DNA of 64,000 nucleotides. Source: Arcuatula senhousia (Eukaryota > Mollusca > Bivalvia > Mytilida > Mytilidae). The stretch spans positions 51,891,702-51,955,701 of the forward strand of contig OZ020307.1 in assembly GCA_963971305.1 (NCBI GenBank), written 5' to 3'. Each line of letters opens with the position of its first letter. Positions within the stretch are counted from its first letter, which is position 1. This document shows, in pieces, positions 10,979 to 25,900 of the stretch. Both the position numbers and the translations under genes were made by a program. Under the pieces are notes generated by a model. It was not told the DNA's origin. It saw nothing but the letters and a program-made list of their open reading frames with translations, and did no database searches.

Positions 10979-13900
10979 CTGAAAAGAAAAAGAAAGGTTT
11001 AAATGTTCATGTGTTTGATCAAGAATTTATGTGAAGGTATTTCCCGATTACATAGAAATACAGCTTTTAACTTCCCCTTTTCACATTTTTATTTCAGATC
11101 CAGACATGAACTTATTGCCTTTTGCTTAAAATTATTTGTTTGTGTCATTAGCAAATAGTAAAATGATTTTGTTAATATAAGGATTTTAAGGCAAAATGTC
11201 TTAATGCCCTTATAATAAATATCTAGACTATTCAGCTTACTTTATGGTTTGAATTGGTTTTCATATGATAATGGAACTCACAAGAAAACCTCATTATTTC
11301 TTTTACTTAACGTGGTCAGAAATACAAATGACAACAAAGTTCCAGACAATAAATTTTTCTACGCCTGACGCGCGTTTCGTCTATTCAAGACTCATCAGAG
11401 GCGCTCTACCAAAAATATTGAAAATGCCAAACACTGTATAAATATGAAGAGCATAGAACAGTATAACCAAAAATACCACAATGGGGAACCAAATTATTAC
11501 TAAAATAATCAACCTATGTCTGGGGTAGGAAGAAACTTAGTGTTTAGACAATTTTGAAATTTAGACGGATAATTTAAAGCTTTGATGTATTCTCCAACTC
11601 AAAAAGTGTTGGTGCCGGAGCGGGCTAACCTCGGGGAATTTACACTCCACCAGCAGTGCTAACCTTCACGTGTGTTCGAAATACAAATGACAACAAAGTT
11701 CCAGACAATAAATTTTTCTACGCCTGACGCGCGTTTCGTCTATTCAAGACTCATCAGAGGCGCTCTACCAAAAATATTGAAAATGCCAAACACTGTATAA
11801 ATATGAAGAGCATAGAACAGTATAACCAAAAATACCACAATGGGGAACCAAATTATTACTAAAATAATCAACCTATGTCTGGGGTAGGAAGAAACTTAGT
11901 GTTTAGACAATTTTGAAATTTAGACGGATAATTTAAAGCTTTGATGTATTCTCCAACTCAAAAAGTGTTGGTGCCGGAGCGGGCTAACCTCGGGGAATTT
12001 ACACTCCACCAGCAGTGCTAACCTTCACGTGTGTTCGAAATACAAATGACAACAAAGTTCCAGACAATAAATTTTTCTACGCCTGACGCGCGTTTCGTCT
12101 ATTCAAGACTCATCAGAGGCGCTCTACCAAAAATATTGAAAATGCCAAACACTGTATAAATATGAAGAGCATAGAACAGTATAACCAAAAATACCACAAT
12201 GGGGAACCAAATTATTACTAAAATAATCAACCTATGTCTGGGGTAGGAAGAAACTTAGTGTTTAGACAATTTTGAAATTTAGACGGATAATTTAAAGCTT
12301 TGATGTATTCTCCAACTCAAAAAGTGTTGGTGCCGGAGCGGGCTAACCTCGGGGAATTTACACTCCACCAGCAGTGCTAACCTTCACGTGTGTTCGAAAT
12401 ACAAATGACAACAAAGTTCCAGACAATAAATTTTTCTACGCCTGACGCGCGTTTCGTCTATTCAAGACTCATCAGAGGCGCTCTACCAAAAATATTGAAA
12501 ATGCCAAACACTGTATAAATATGAAGAGCATAGAACAGTATAACCAAAAATACCACAATGGGGAACCAAATTATTACTAAAATAATCAACCTATGTCTGG
12601 GGTAGGAAGAAACTTAGTGTTTAGACAATTTTGAAATTTAGACGGATAATTTAAAGCTTTGATGTATTCTCCAACTCAAAAAGTGTTGGTGCCGGAGCGG
12701 GCTAACCTCGGGGAATTTACACTCCACCAGCAGTGCTAACCTTCACGTGTGTTCGAAATACAAATGACAACAAAGTTCCAGACAATAAATTTTTCTACGC
12801 CTGACGCGCGTTTCGTCTATTCAAGACTCATCAGAGGCGCTCTACCAAAAATATTGAAAATGCCAAACACTGTATAAATATGAAGAGCATAGAACAGTAT
12901 AACCAAAAATACCACAATGGGGAACCAAATTATTACTAAAATAATCAACCTATGTCTGGGGTAGGAAGAAACTTAGTGTTTAGACAATTTTGAAATTTAG
13001 ACGGATAATTTAAAGCTTTGATGTATTCTCCAACTCAAAAAGTGTTGGTGCCGGAGCGGGCTAACCTCGGGGAATTTACACTCCACCAGCAGTGCTAACC
13101 TTCACGTGTGTTCGAAATACAAATGACAACAAAGTTCCAGACAATAAATTTTTCTACGCCTGACGCGCGTTTCGTCTATTCAAGACTCATCAGAGGCGCT
13201 CTACCAAAAATATTGAAAATGCCAAACACTGTATAAATATGAAGAGCATAGAACAGTATAACCAAAAATACCACAATGGGGAACCAAATTATTACTAAAA
13301 TAATCAACCTATGTCTGGGGTAGGAAGAAACTTAGTGTTTAGACAATTTTGAAATTTAGACGGATAATTTAAAGCTTTGATGTATTCTCCAACTCAAAAA
13401 GTGTTGGTGCCGGAGCGGGCTAACCTCGGGGAATTTACACTCCACCAGCAGTGCTAACCTTCACGTGTGTTCGAAATACAAATGACAACAAAGTTCCAGA
13501 CAATAAATTTTTCTACGCCTGACGCGCGTTTCGTCTATTCAAGACTCATCAGAGGCGCTCTACCAAAAATATTGAAAATGCCAAACACTGTATAAATATG
13601 AAGAGCATAGAACAGTATAACCAAAAATACCACAATGGGGAACCAAATTATTACTAAAATAATCAACCTATGTCTGGGGTAGGAAGAAACTTAGTGTTTA
13701 GACAATTTTGAAATTTAGACGGATAATTTAAAGCTTTGATGTATTCTCCAACTCAAAAAGTGTTGGTGCCGGAGCGGGCTAACCTCGGGGAATTTACACT
13801 CCACCAGCAGTGCTAACCTTCACGTGTGTTCGAAATACAAATGACAACAAAGTTCCAGACAATAAATTTTTCTACGCCTGACGCGCGTTTCGTCTATTCA

Positions 13901-16900
13901 AGACTCATCAGAGGCGCTCTACCAAAAATATTGAAAATGCCAAACACTGTATAAATATGAAGAGCATAGAACAGTATAACCAAAAATACCACAATGGGGA
14001 ACCAAATTATTACTAAAATAATCAACCTATGTCTGGGGTAGGAAGAAACTTAGTGTTTAGACAATTTTGAAATTTAGACGGATAATTTAAAGCTTTGATG
14101 TATTCTCCAACTCATAAAGTGTTGGTGCCGGAGCGGGCTAACCTCGGGGAATTTACACTCCACCAGCAGTGCTAACCTTCACGTGTGTTCGAAATACAAA
14201 TGACAACAAAGTTCCAGACAATAAATTTTTCTACGCCTGACGCGCGTTTCGTCTATTCAAGACTCATCAGAGGCGCTCTACCAAAAATATTGAAAATGCC
14301 AAACACTGTATAAATATGAAGAGCATAGAACAGTATAACCAAAAATACCACAATGGGGAACCAAATTATTACTAAAATAATCAACCTATGTCTGGGGTAG
14401 GAAGAAACTTAGTGTTTAGACAATTTTGAAATTTAGACGGATAATTTAAAGCTTTGATGTATTCTCCAACTCAAAAAGTGTTGGTGCCGGAGCGGGCTAA
14501 CCTCGGGGAATTTACACTCCACCAGCAGTGCTAACCTTCACGTGTGTTCGAAATACAAATGACAACAAAGTTCCAGACAATAAATTTTTCTACGCCTGAC
14601 GCGCGTTTCGTCTATTCAAGACTCATCAGAGGCGCTCTACCAAAACTATTGAAAATGCCAAACACTGTTGTCATTATCTCAACACGAATAACCTTTCATT
14701 AACGTTTGATTACTAAAGACAGCACTAAGGCTTGACCTCTTATCTGACACAACACCAATACTTTCTATGACCAGACCTGGCACATTCTGTCATTGGCTAA
14801 GGTTCAAAATACAATTACCAAAAAGGGTAAACAGCGATTAATTTTGTTATGCTGTATATCGATATTTCAAGGAGTAACTTCCCATCAGCAGCATTTGAAA
14901 AGAAAACATTGCAGCTAGTATGTCATTTATATTTTAACTTACCATAAGCTCAGTTTGGACATGTTGAGAATCACATCTGTCATAACACCATATTTTACAA
15001 TGAGCACAGCTTTGACTGAGCATGACAACATCCGAGATAATACTTCTACTTACTGTGGGCAGAGCTTGGACATGCTGCCATAAGCGCAGAATCACAACCG
15101 GCATAACCTGTTGTTTCATCGCTGCCGTCGTCACAATCTTTGTCACAGTCACAAACAAAAGCTTGGTCAATACATGACACAGCACCACTCTGGCAGGTGA
15201 ACCATCCAGTTGGGCAACGCTACAATCAATGAAATTTAAGTTCTGTTAATACATTTACCTGACACAACGCCACTTTACCAGGTAAAACAGCAAATTTGGC
15301 AAATCTACATACTGTAGAATTAAACCCTGTCAATACATGACACAGCGCCATTTATCAGGTTAACCATCCACTTGGGCGATTCTACACACAATAAAAATAA
15401 ACACTGGCAAAATAGAACAACACAGCACCGCTATGAAATTGAAACCATCAAGTGTGACAACGCTACAAAATTTTGCACCGACCAAATTTCTATTGGACAG
15501 TGTAGCGCTTCTTAAGGCATGCTAATTGTGAAATGAAAAAGATGGTTGGTTAATGCAAATAAAGGTAATAACAAAACCACCGAACTTGAATGATCAATCT
15601 CATAGTCCAGAGAAAATGACAAAAACGAATCAGTCATACCGGAGAATTGGTTGATCGCAATGGTCCTGACTTGGTACAGGCATTTCAAACGAAATGGTGG
15701 GTTAAACCAGGTATTATGGCGCCAAACCTCCCTCTTTCATTGCGATCTTAGGATCCGGTAATGACCATAGAACACAACATAGTTGTGAGACACAAAAGGG
15801 ATATTGAGGTGATCATCTCAGTACAGCAGACCAGTCAAACACTAATTAAAACAATTAACTATCATATCTTTTAACTCAATTTTGAACTTTTCTACTAGTT
15901 GCTGATAACGAAGAAAGAATTTTTTTAGTGATCGTATGAGACGTATTTTCTTATAGCCCTGCGCCAAAAGTCGGTCACGAAGAAATCGGTGTCTGATCAA
16001 AAAATCTGTGAAATGTGTGCAAGCTCTGGCATATCGAATAAGTTGTGAAATATAAACACCGTATGCAGGAGAAGTAGGTATATTGCTCTGTAGATTAGGA
16101 AAATTAATAATTTGAAAATTAAAATCGTCTCGTTTATCGTAAATTTTTGTACTGAGATGACCACCTGGGTCAAATTCGAGGTGCAAATCCAAGAAAGACG
16201 TGAAGCAATTTGATTCGGTTGTCTCTTTAATCTCCAATTCCGGAGGATATATTGAAGGAATCCATCTACCAAATGAAGTGTTATTGACAGAAAGGACATC
16301 ATTAATATATCTGAATGTAAGATTAAATGACCTTGCCTCTTTCATCTTCTTGTTCTTTACGAGTCCCTGAAAAAATTCAGTCTCGTAAGAGTATAAAAAC
16401 AAATCGACGAGGAGAGGAGCACAGTTTGTGCCCATTGGAATGCCGATTTGTTGTTGAAAAATCTCCTCCGAAGGTGACAAATATGTTGTCAATGAGGAAA
16501 TCAAGCATACTGCAAACTTGTTCCAGTGTGTAACAAAACACAGCTACAAAACCATCCAGAAGCGCAAAGGTTTAACTTAACGATGTAAAACAAGACCATC
16601 AAAGAGAACTATTTGTTTGTTTTACAATCAAAGGATTGAATGATGTCATTTAATACATTTCACGTTTTGACAAGCAAGACACCCAGTCGGATAATGATAG
16701 AAATAAAGAAATAATTGGCTTTTTCAATACAAAGCACAACATCAAAACCAACAATGAAAAAACAAAATAAGACAAAATATGGTCTCTTGTGGTTGTATTT
16801 AAGGTGGTCAACTATTTAAAATGTAATCTAGAATCCTGCTAAAACTAATTGAAGCTAAGGGCACTAGCCAGATTCAGATTAAACCAAAAATATTGACTGC

Positions 16901-19900
16901 TTGAAATTTTGTAATGAAAAAGTCTCAAAAACATATTCTTAGATTATTTTGAAACACTTTGTTTTTCTTAATATATTCAGGGTCATTAAATCTAACATGT
17001 TTGAGTTCTTAATTATAAAGTTCTAAAATATATTTTCTTACTTGAACATAGGCACCAGGGGCTGCTGTAGGACATGAATTCTGGTTACAGTCGGCAAATT
17101 CACTGGAATCTCCACTGCAGGGTAGACCACCATTCTGTGGGTAAGGATCTGAGCATGTTCTTGCACGTGAATATCTTCCTCCACCACATGAAACAGAACA
17201 AGAACCCCATGACCCCCACGCTGCCCAGGCTCCGTCAACTGAAAAAAAGGAAAGTTTTGTTTAAGAAGCAGCTTTACTAATGCAATGTAATTCTTTCGCT
17301 ATTTTTTCTCTACACTGTAAGTTTCTTAACCATTATTTCCTATTTTGTATATTTGTTTTTCATTTTTGGGGTTATCATGTATCATATATCTATGGCAAAA
17401 AAAAACTAGTTTAACTAAGCCACATTTTATATTTGCCTGCACTATCTTTTTCAAAGCCTTTGCCCCTGTCATCTTGATGTTTATTTTTCTATGTCAAAAA
17501 ATTATCATTGATACTTTTGTGTTGGTTTTGAGATATATATGTATTTTATTTTTAGTCTTGGGTCAATGCAAGACGGCGAGCAGCGACCTCTTGTCATTGA
17601 GGTCTGCTGGCCGTTTTCCATTTTATTTTTTTTTTAATTGCCGTTTATGAATCGGGTTAACGTGTGATTGTGACTTCGGTGGCTGTCGGAACAAACCGGG
17701 TTGAACGATAATATTAACCGCGTTAACGACTACATCTTAGTCAAAGTTTCTCTTTTCCCATTGGTCAATTCTCGTTTGTTTAAATTTTGCTTTACCGAGT
17801 TCACGATAACCACCGACTTCACGATCACACTTTAACCCGGGTGTTTATTTATGTTAGTTGTGTGGAGTACACTTATTCCACATCTGTTAATAGTCTATTT
17901 CCTTACTGCTTATTCTGTCGTAATTGTTCTCTATTCGTTAAACACCATTCGCACGTCATGTATCATTCATACGCTATATTTGTGTATTCTTTATTTTGAA
18001 ACACTATATATTTTAAATTGCATATTTCTTCACTTCTAATGATTGCATAATATGATTAAGCACGTCGTATATTTTTTTTGCCGTAGATATCTTTAGATTT
18101 TATGACTCTGGAAAACGATTTTCATTATAATTTATCGATACTTCAAATACAAAAAAAGTTTATTGCAACAAGCTGCTATGCTTTATATGTAAATACCATC
18201 TAACAAAATAGAAACATACCACTAACACATCAAGTGCTCTGTCTAAGCCATAGTTTTTCATTCTCTGTTGAATGTATTGGAATGATAATGGGAAGGTAGT
18301 GTCACATTTTGTACTTATGTTTATAACTCACTTATGCAAACTTGAGTGTTACAGGACTGTGATTCTGAAGAAGCACCACTACATTGAGCTCCACCGTATT
18401 GTGGGGCAGGGTTGGTACACGTTCTTGTTCTATCCTGACTTCCGCCACCGCACGTGACTGTGCACGTGCCCCAGGCAGACCAACTTGTATATCCACCATC
18501 AACTGTTAACATAAGATATATTCATCTATATCCTTACCATGATTACTGCCTTACAAGATTGTATAGGATTATGATTTCTGTTTTGTCTTATCGAAATGTT
18601 GTAAAAATGAATTGTTAAGTGCTATTCTCTGTAATTATCAGGCAATGAGTGAATCATGATTTAAAAACACACAAGTTTGACTTCAAAATACTGTTCAAAA
18701 TGCTTAAAAAATAACAAAAGTGCTTTGGCACTGCTCAAAAGTGTCAGAAATTTTAGATATATTTTGGTTGAAATGCATATTAGATATGAGTCTAAGGGAG
18801 ATAACTCGTGTCAAGTCATACTAAATCCCGATCATTGTTACAGAAATTTTCTCCATCCTCTGACACTGAAGATGACAACTAATGATTGTTTCTTCATTAG
18901 AAGGCTAATTTGAATGACAATGCATTGTAAAAACCGTGTGTTTTTAAAATCATGATTCAAACATTTTCGATTTTGCCTGATTCTTACAGAGAACTGCACT
19001 TAATTTCTTTATTCTTGTAACAAAATTGCAAGATTGAACTGGTAAAAAAAACTGATATGTTTTTATAATTGCGACTGAGCATGCGAAATTGAAGTGTGGA
19101 ATAATCAAGAGTTTTGAAATACTGTCACAAGAGAAAACTGATTTAGAGCAAAGCATCTAAAATGCAAATAATATTAAATTTTGCTTTTTAAGAAAATATT
19201 TTTGAATAAAAATCTAAGTAATAGTTTTATTGGGAATTCGTATTCATGCCCTTGTACACGTTTAGCATAATTTTTTAAAGAGGGATTATTAACTTATGCT
19301 TATTCGTGTGTATATGTTTATTTTCATTTATGGAAAATGAAAAATCAATAAACGATCTTTGGCTACGCTTCATATTCGTATAGGGTTTCTTTCATCCAGT
19401 ATTCTTAGAAGTAATGTAAAATTATTCTTGCGTGTGTCATAAACAATATAAAAACTGCATTGCAGTCTGATCATTCGCAAATAGTCTATGTTTGCATAAA
19501 ATTTAAACAACTTGCTTGGACAATGGTGAGTATTGCAGGCTTGTCTGCCGGAGCGAGCGCCGGTACAATCTGCACCACCGTACTGTGGGGCTGGGTTAGT
19601 ACATGTTCTTGTTCTGTCCTGGGTTCCGCCACCACATGTCACGGTACATGTATCCCAACTTGTCCAAGATGTAAAGCCTCCATCAACTAGTTAATTTCAA
19701 AATAAATGTTGAAACACTTATTTCAGATCATTTAATAAATTTCAGTTGTCTTGTTGATAGCTATTTCAATTTTGATATTAAATTACAAAAAGTTGACAAA
19801 TAAACAAAATACTATTGAGATCTTTGAATGCAATTAAATCGAATTATATTATTAAAAAATCTCAACTTTGATTTCATTCTTTTTGAATTAATAACCTTTG

Positions 19901-22900
19901 ATTTAATTCAGAATAATAAATAATTTATTGAGTTTTACTTAGCTTTCAACAGATGAATATTATAAATTTGTTATTTCATATCTCTTTGATAATTTTTCGG
20001 TATTGGAGGCCTTACTTACTCGGGCAGTTATGAGTGTTACAATTCTGACGACCAGAGCGAGCACCGGTACAGTCTGCTCCACCATACTGTGGGGCTGGGT
20101 TGGTACATGTTCTTGTCCTGTCCTGAGTTCCGCCTCCGCATGTCACAGTACATGTATCCCAACTTGTCCATGATGTTAAGACTCCATCAACTATTGGAGT
20201 ATTAAAAGTTAATTCAAATTTTAAAAATAAGAAAATAGATAAAAACACTACTAACACGGTAATGAGCAAAACAAAATATCGTAAGAATGAACCAACTTCA
20301 AATCAAGTGAACCAATCTTTAGGATTTTCTAGTAGTGTTTAAATTTGAATCATTCCTCTTTTGTTGTAATAAGTACTGACGGAATTGGGATTTATCCTTA
20401 AAGCTTTTTTTCGTAGAAAAATTATGTAAAGGCAATTTCAAAAGAGAACTGTTCTCTGATTTGCGAAAGTATTTTTTTTAAATACAAATTACAAGTCTCA
20501 AGCACAAGGCACCAAGCACCAAAATGTTTCCTTATTGACGTTTTGCTCTTGGGGAAATAACAATTCAAAAATATTTTCAGGCTGTATAATTGTCCTTAAC
20601 AGTCTCGTTACCATTTTGACTGTAGCAGTATAGGGTGGTGTTCGGAAGTATAAAAAGAAAAACAATCTATTTGTCTACCAAGACGTGTTGGTATATGCTT
20701 TATGACCTTTTAGAATTGATAAGGAATTGAAATAGCAGATTTTTTTTTGTATTTTGTCGTGCTCTAGTACAGAAATAGAATTGTTATCAAATATGTGTTA
20801 GCCAATAAGATTAAAATCGTTTTGTAAATGATTAAATATATTCGAACCTGACAATCAAAATTACATCTTTAAGTTATCAAAAGACAATGAAAATAATTAA
20901 TTATACGCTTATTTAAGCACATATTGTTTATAACGTTTCGATCATAAATAATAGTTCGTTGATAGTTTTCTCAACGATACTTAATATAAAAACCCAGTTT
21001 TGAATACTCAGAGACAATTCACGTACTCTAACAGTATCCATGATTTTCAATTTGCTTTAAATCTAAAATGCTTGGTTCATATATCACAGTTTTGATAAGT
21101 TAGGCAGAAAGATAATAACAAAATCAACTTACTTGGACAGTGGTGGGTGTTACAACTCTGTGTTTGTGATCTGGCACCAGAGCAGTCAGCTCCGCCATAT
21201 TGTGGAGTTGGATTGGTACATGTCCTTGATCTTCCCTGAGTACCACCGCCACAGGTTACGCTACATGTTCCCCAGCTAGTCCAAGATGTAAAGCCACCAT
21301 CGACTATATAGTATCAGAAATGTATGTTAGACAAATAAGATTATAAGAATCTAACACCGGTGTTAGGGCAAGATAAGGAAATCTCCGACACCCCGAGGGT
21401 AAGATTTCAAGTCTGCAACGAGGCTCTGCCGAGTTGCAGATGTAAAGAAATCTTACCCAAGGTGTTTGATTATTTTTCTCACTAAACCCCTAAATTGTAC
21501 AACGTGGATTTGTTTACAAAACATAGCGTGACGTAAACAATAGAGTTACGTCCCTTGGAAACTGCACGAGGCTATCTCACATGGGGTGGTGTGAGACAGA
21601 AAAATTTCACACCGCTAAAAATAGGAACTGTCCTGTCCAAAAAGTGAGAAATGATTGTTTATGAGAACCCGATGAACATTATTTTATTGAAGATTTTTTT
21701 GGGGAAAACAAGCTCTTCAATTTGGCTAAAACGTTTTCTTAAAGAATGAGATAGTTTTGCTTAGTTACCTTCCTACCTTACCTATGGCGTAAGGTGTTAA
21801 AACATAATTATGATGTTAACAGCTGGGAAGACACAGTAATAGCGGACAAACAATTAGATGTTAAGTAATAAAAATATCAAAAAGGCAAAATTAAAACTAA
21901 ACCAAACAAACGGTGTTGTTATCATTCTATTGGGTTAAACTAAGATTCTAATAACGGGACGACTAGCCAAACACAAGATATTTCACTCTTTTATGCATTC
22001 TTTAAAACTTTGCACACGATTTATTTAAAATGTTTGCTTAATCATCGTTATATTTCATTTGATCAGAAACAACAACACCAAACATTCAAACTTGAAAATA
22101 TGTATTGTGGCTTACTTGTGCATCTTCGCTAGCCAAGGGTTACGATCCGCTACCTCTCATCTTGAAGATGAGAGATAGCGGATCGTAACCTTTGGCTAGC
22201 GAAGACGTTATTTGTGCTTTTCATGGTATTTTTCAACATACTTGGACAGTTGTGCGTGTTACAGGCCTGTGATGCTCTGGATGCACCGGAACATGCTGCG
22301 CCGCCATATTGAGGTGCTGGGTTGTTACACAGTCTGCTCTTGGATTGAGATCCACCGCCACAAGTCAAAGAACATGATCCCCATGCAGTCCAACCAGAGT
22401 AAACACCGTCAACTATAGAGGAAAAGGTACATATTTGAATAGTTGTATGGACAATTAAACCTTGCATATTAATATATTTTGAAATTGTATGTTTATATAT
22501 TTGAAAAAAAAACATGTCTGAAAATTCATTACTTTAATGCGCTTAGTAGTTTTACCCTTAGTTGCATGTACTCTTGACTGATAGAATACTGTAGCCCTTT
22601 TCACAAACAATCTTAAGAGTACAAATTATCGTAAGTATTGTTTTCAGACAACCTTGAAATTCAAACTTAAGATTATTTTTACAGTTAAGAACGTTTGTGA
22701 AACGAACCACTGGTTCACCCAATGGTACTTTAACCATAATTGTAAATTAAGATTTATTTATTGTTAATGTGTATATCTAATATTCATGTTACCAGGAGCA
22801 TCTTTGTTATAATAATCAGAAGGTCCTGACAAATGAAAGTGTTGATATTGTCTACTGTAAGCCAAATCAAGTACTAATTGCGATAATCGAACATGTTTAT

Positions 22901-25900
22901 AACAAGGAATAAACGTTCGTTCTTTATTTATTTTACCAAAAATAATCTAAGTTTTTGTGATTTTAAATTTTCCAATAGTTTGTTCTCAAACAAGTAAAGA
23001 TAAGACAGATGGAATAAAAGAAGTGTATCGAAATTGAAACCAATCAGTTCCCCGTTCACAAAAATTATAGATTATCTGTAAGTGGAAAACATTTTTATAT
23101 GCTTTACATCGATTGTCAAAGCTGCATTTCGTGAATCGTATTGTTATTTCATTTGATCAATGGCAGTTTTTCATTGTACCTTTCTCAAATACTGTTTTAT
23201 ACGATGTCGTTCTGTTTCAAATATTAAGGTATTCGCTGCTTTATAATTGAAATGAATGATCCAACTTTATTTTGCAACTTACTCGGGCAGTTGTGTGTGT
23301 TACAGCTCTGGGAAGCAGAGGATGCGCCAGAACATGCTGCACCTCCGTATTGTGGTGCTGGGTTGTTACACAGTCTGCTCTTAGTTTGAGATCCACCTCC
23401 GCAAGTCAAAGAACATGTTCCCCATGCAGTCCAGCTGGAGTAAGCACCGTTAACTATGTTCAACATAAAAACCATGCGTTAAACTAGCATAAAAAAAAAA
23501 AAAACCTCACACACACAAAAGTAATAATCTTAAGAAATGAAATAAAAAACAGAACATCAAAAACAATAAACAAAACCATTTGTTTTTTCTAATCATTCAA
23601 AAAAATATCAAAGAGAAATATTCTTTGCTTTGTTCATCATTTCAATTAAAAGTTAATACTTTTTTTTTATAAATCATACAAAAACCAATTAATTGATAAA
23701 AATGCCTAAACTTACTTGGGCAGTTTTGTGTGTTACACCTCTGGGACGTAGAGGATGCACCGGAACATGCTGCACCGCCATATTGAGGTGCTGGGTTATT
23801 ACATGATCTGCGTTTAGTTTGCGATCCACCGCCACAAGTCAAAGAACATGATCCCCATGCAGTCCAGCTGGAGTAACCACCATCAACTATATCAAATATA
23901 TTACTTTTTATACTAAAATATGCATATACAAAATTACAAATGAATCATTTAATGACCCCAGCATTAGTACTTTATATTAGATGTATCATATTAAACATAT
24001 TTTCAACTTTTCACTTAAACCTAAATGCACCAAGTCACGGTGTTGCTGGAAAAAAAAAGATTTTTAAGTGTCAAATTCAATGTTGAATTTGAATAATTTG
24101 CTTTAACGTAAACTGTTGACTTACTTGGACATGCGCTCAATGAACACGAGGTTGATTGAGATCCACTTCCGCTGCATTGACTACCGCCATGTTGTGGACT
24201 AGGACTGTTGCAAGATCTTGACCTTGTTCTTGTTCCACTTGCACAGGTGACTGAGCATGATCCGTAAGAACCCCAGCTTCCCCATCCACCATTGACTTAA
24301 CAAAAGATCAAACATAAATCACTAAGGCTAAAGCCATTAAAAAGCTAAATCTCAGATTATCATTTTTAATTGAAGATTGAAGGCCCTTCTAAAAAAAATT
24401 CTCATGTTAGGGAATATCTGTGATGAGCAAATGAAATCAATTGCATATTTCTTCATTGCTAGTGGTACTTAGTTTGTTTTGTGTTTCAATCAACTGATAT
24501 TTTAAGTAGATATGGTGTCACATGATTTTTTTAAAATATCTTAGTAGAGAAGTACCTAAACGCAATAGGGACAGAAGAATCATTTAAGCCAAACAGGCCG
24601 AACAGTATTAAAATGAACATACAATATTCATGATACATTTTTAATTTTTAGAGGTAAACAACGTACTTGGACAGTAAATGGATGCTGAGCAGGATGCTGT
24701 GCTGGTTCCACTACCCGCGCATTGGTTACCATCATATTTAGGAGCAGGATTGTTACAGAGCCTCGTCCTGGTCTTTGTCCCTGTCACAGTTGAACCAGAC
24801 GGGGAACATGATTGAGAACAAGTTCCATAGCTTCCCCAGCTTCCCCAGTTTCCGTGAACTGAAAAAAATCAAAGAACAAATAATTGGTTAGTTTGGTATA
24901 TGCAAATTGATAAAGTATTTGTTAAAAGTTTTTCACAAAAAAAAATCGTTTCAATGTTCTTGTAAATTTCAATTTATCATTAATCATAACATCATTCTGA
25001 AGTGTGCCATTTGGCAATTGTAGATATTCAGAAGCTTCAATTATTTAGACAATTCTTTTTAGAGCTCTAAAGTCAACACAGTTACTTATTTAGATTATAT
25101 GCATTTTATTTAGACCATGGGCCAATTGCAGAACCACGAGCAGTGCCAAATGGCCTCGTTGAAGGCTCCTGGCGGTTGTCCATTGTGGTTTTTCTAAATT
25201 GCCGTTTAATTGTGGGCTGTGTCGCGTACACTTATTCCACATCTCATTATTTTCTATTATATTTAAAAATACAAGACATTCGTTTTGACAATCATTATGA
25301 TAATGTCAACTAATGTTATAATTATACGTACCAGGAGGTGGAGTGGCACAATCTTCTTCTGCTACACCATCGCCGTCATCGTCTAAAAATGGAGGATGAA
25401 TCAAATAGAAGAATGGTAGATATAAGTACAGTAAACCTGAATTGCATGGATTGGTTCTCTGCAATCTACGAGGTTTGTTGTATGATAAAATTTGTTATTT
25501 TGCAAATATTTCAAAGCTTAAAAACATCAGAAACAAGAAACAAAGTTTTTTTTCATAGATATAGTTTTATAAACCTAATATGAAATGGTATGTTCATGAT
25601 TCTTTATAGAGATTGAATGGTTAAGTATATTTGTTTAACTTCTACAATGATATCAGAAAAAAAATTCCCTTTGTCTCACCTTTGCCCTTGTTTTCAGGCA
25701 TACAAAGTTCCTCGTCGATTTTTCCGTCACAGTCATTGTCTATACCATCACCGACAACAGTTGGTGTAGGGACACATACCTACGATAAAAAGAAATGGGA
25801 AGAACATTTATCAGAGATACAACATATAGGTTAAGTATATACAATTTTTTGTCACAGTCATTGTCTATACCATCACCGACAACAGTTGGCGTAGGGACAC

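Noticed and set aside
11319..14668. Array considered as a CRISPR-like repeat array
   Set aside because: There are no spacers: the 359-bp units abut and are identical throughout, and the surrounding genes are intron-rich eukaryotic.
16327..16533. Plus-strand frame overlapping the reverse-transcriptase fragment
   Set aside because: The opposite strand carries clear RT motifs; the plus frame has no recognisable features.
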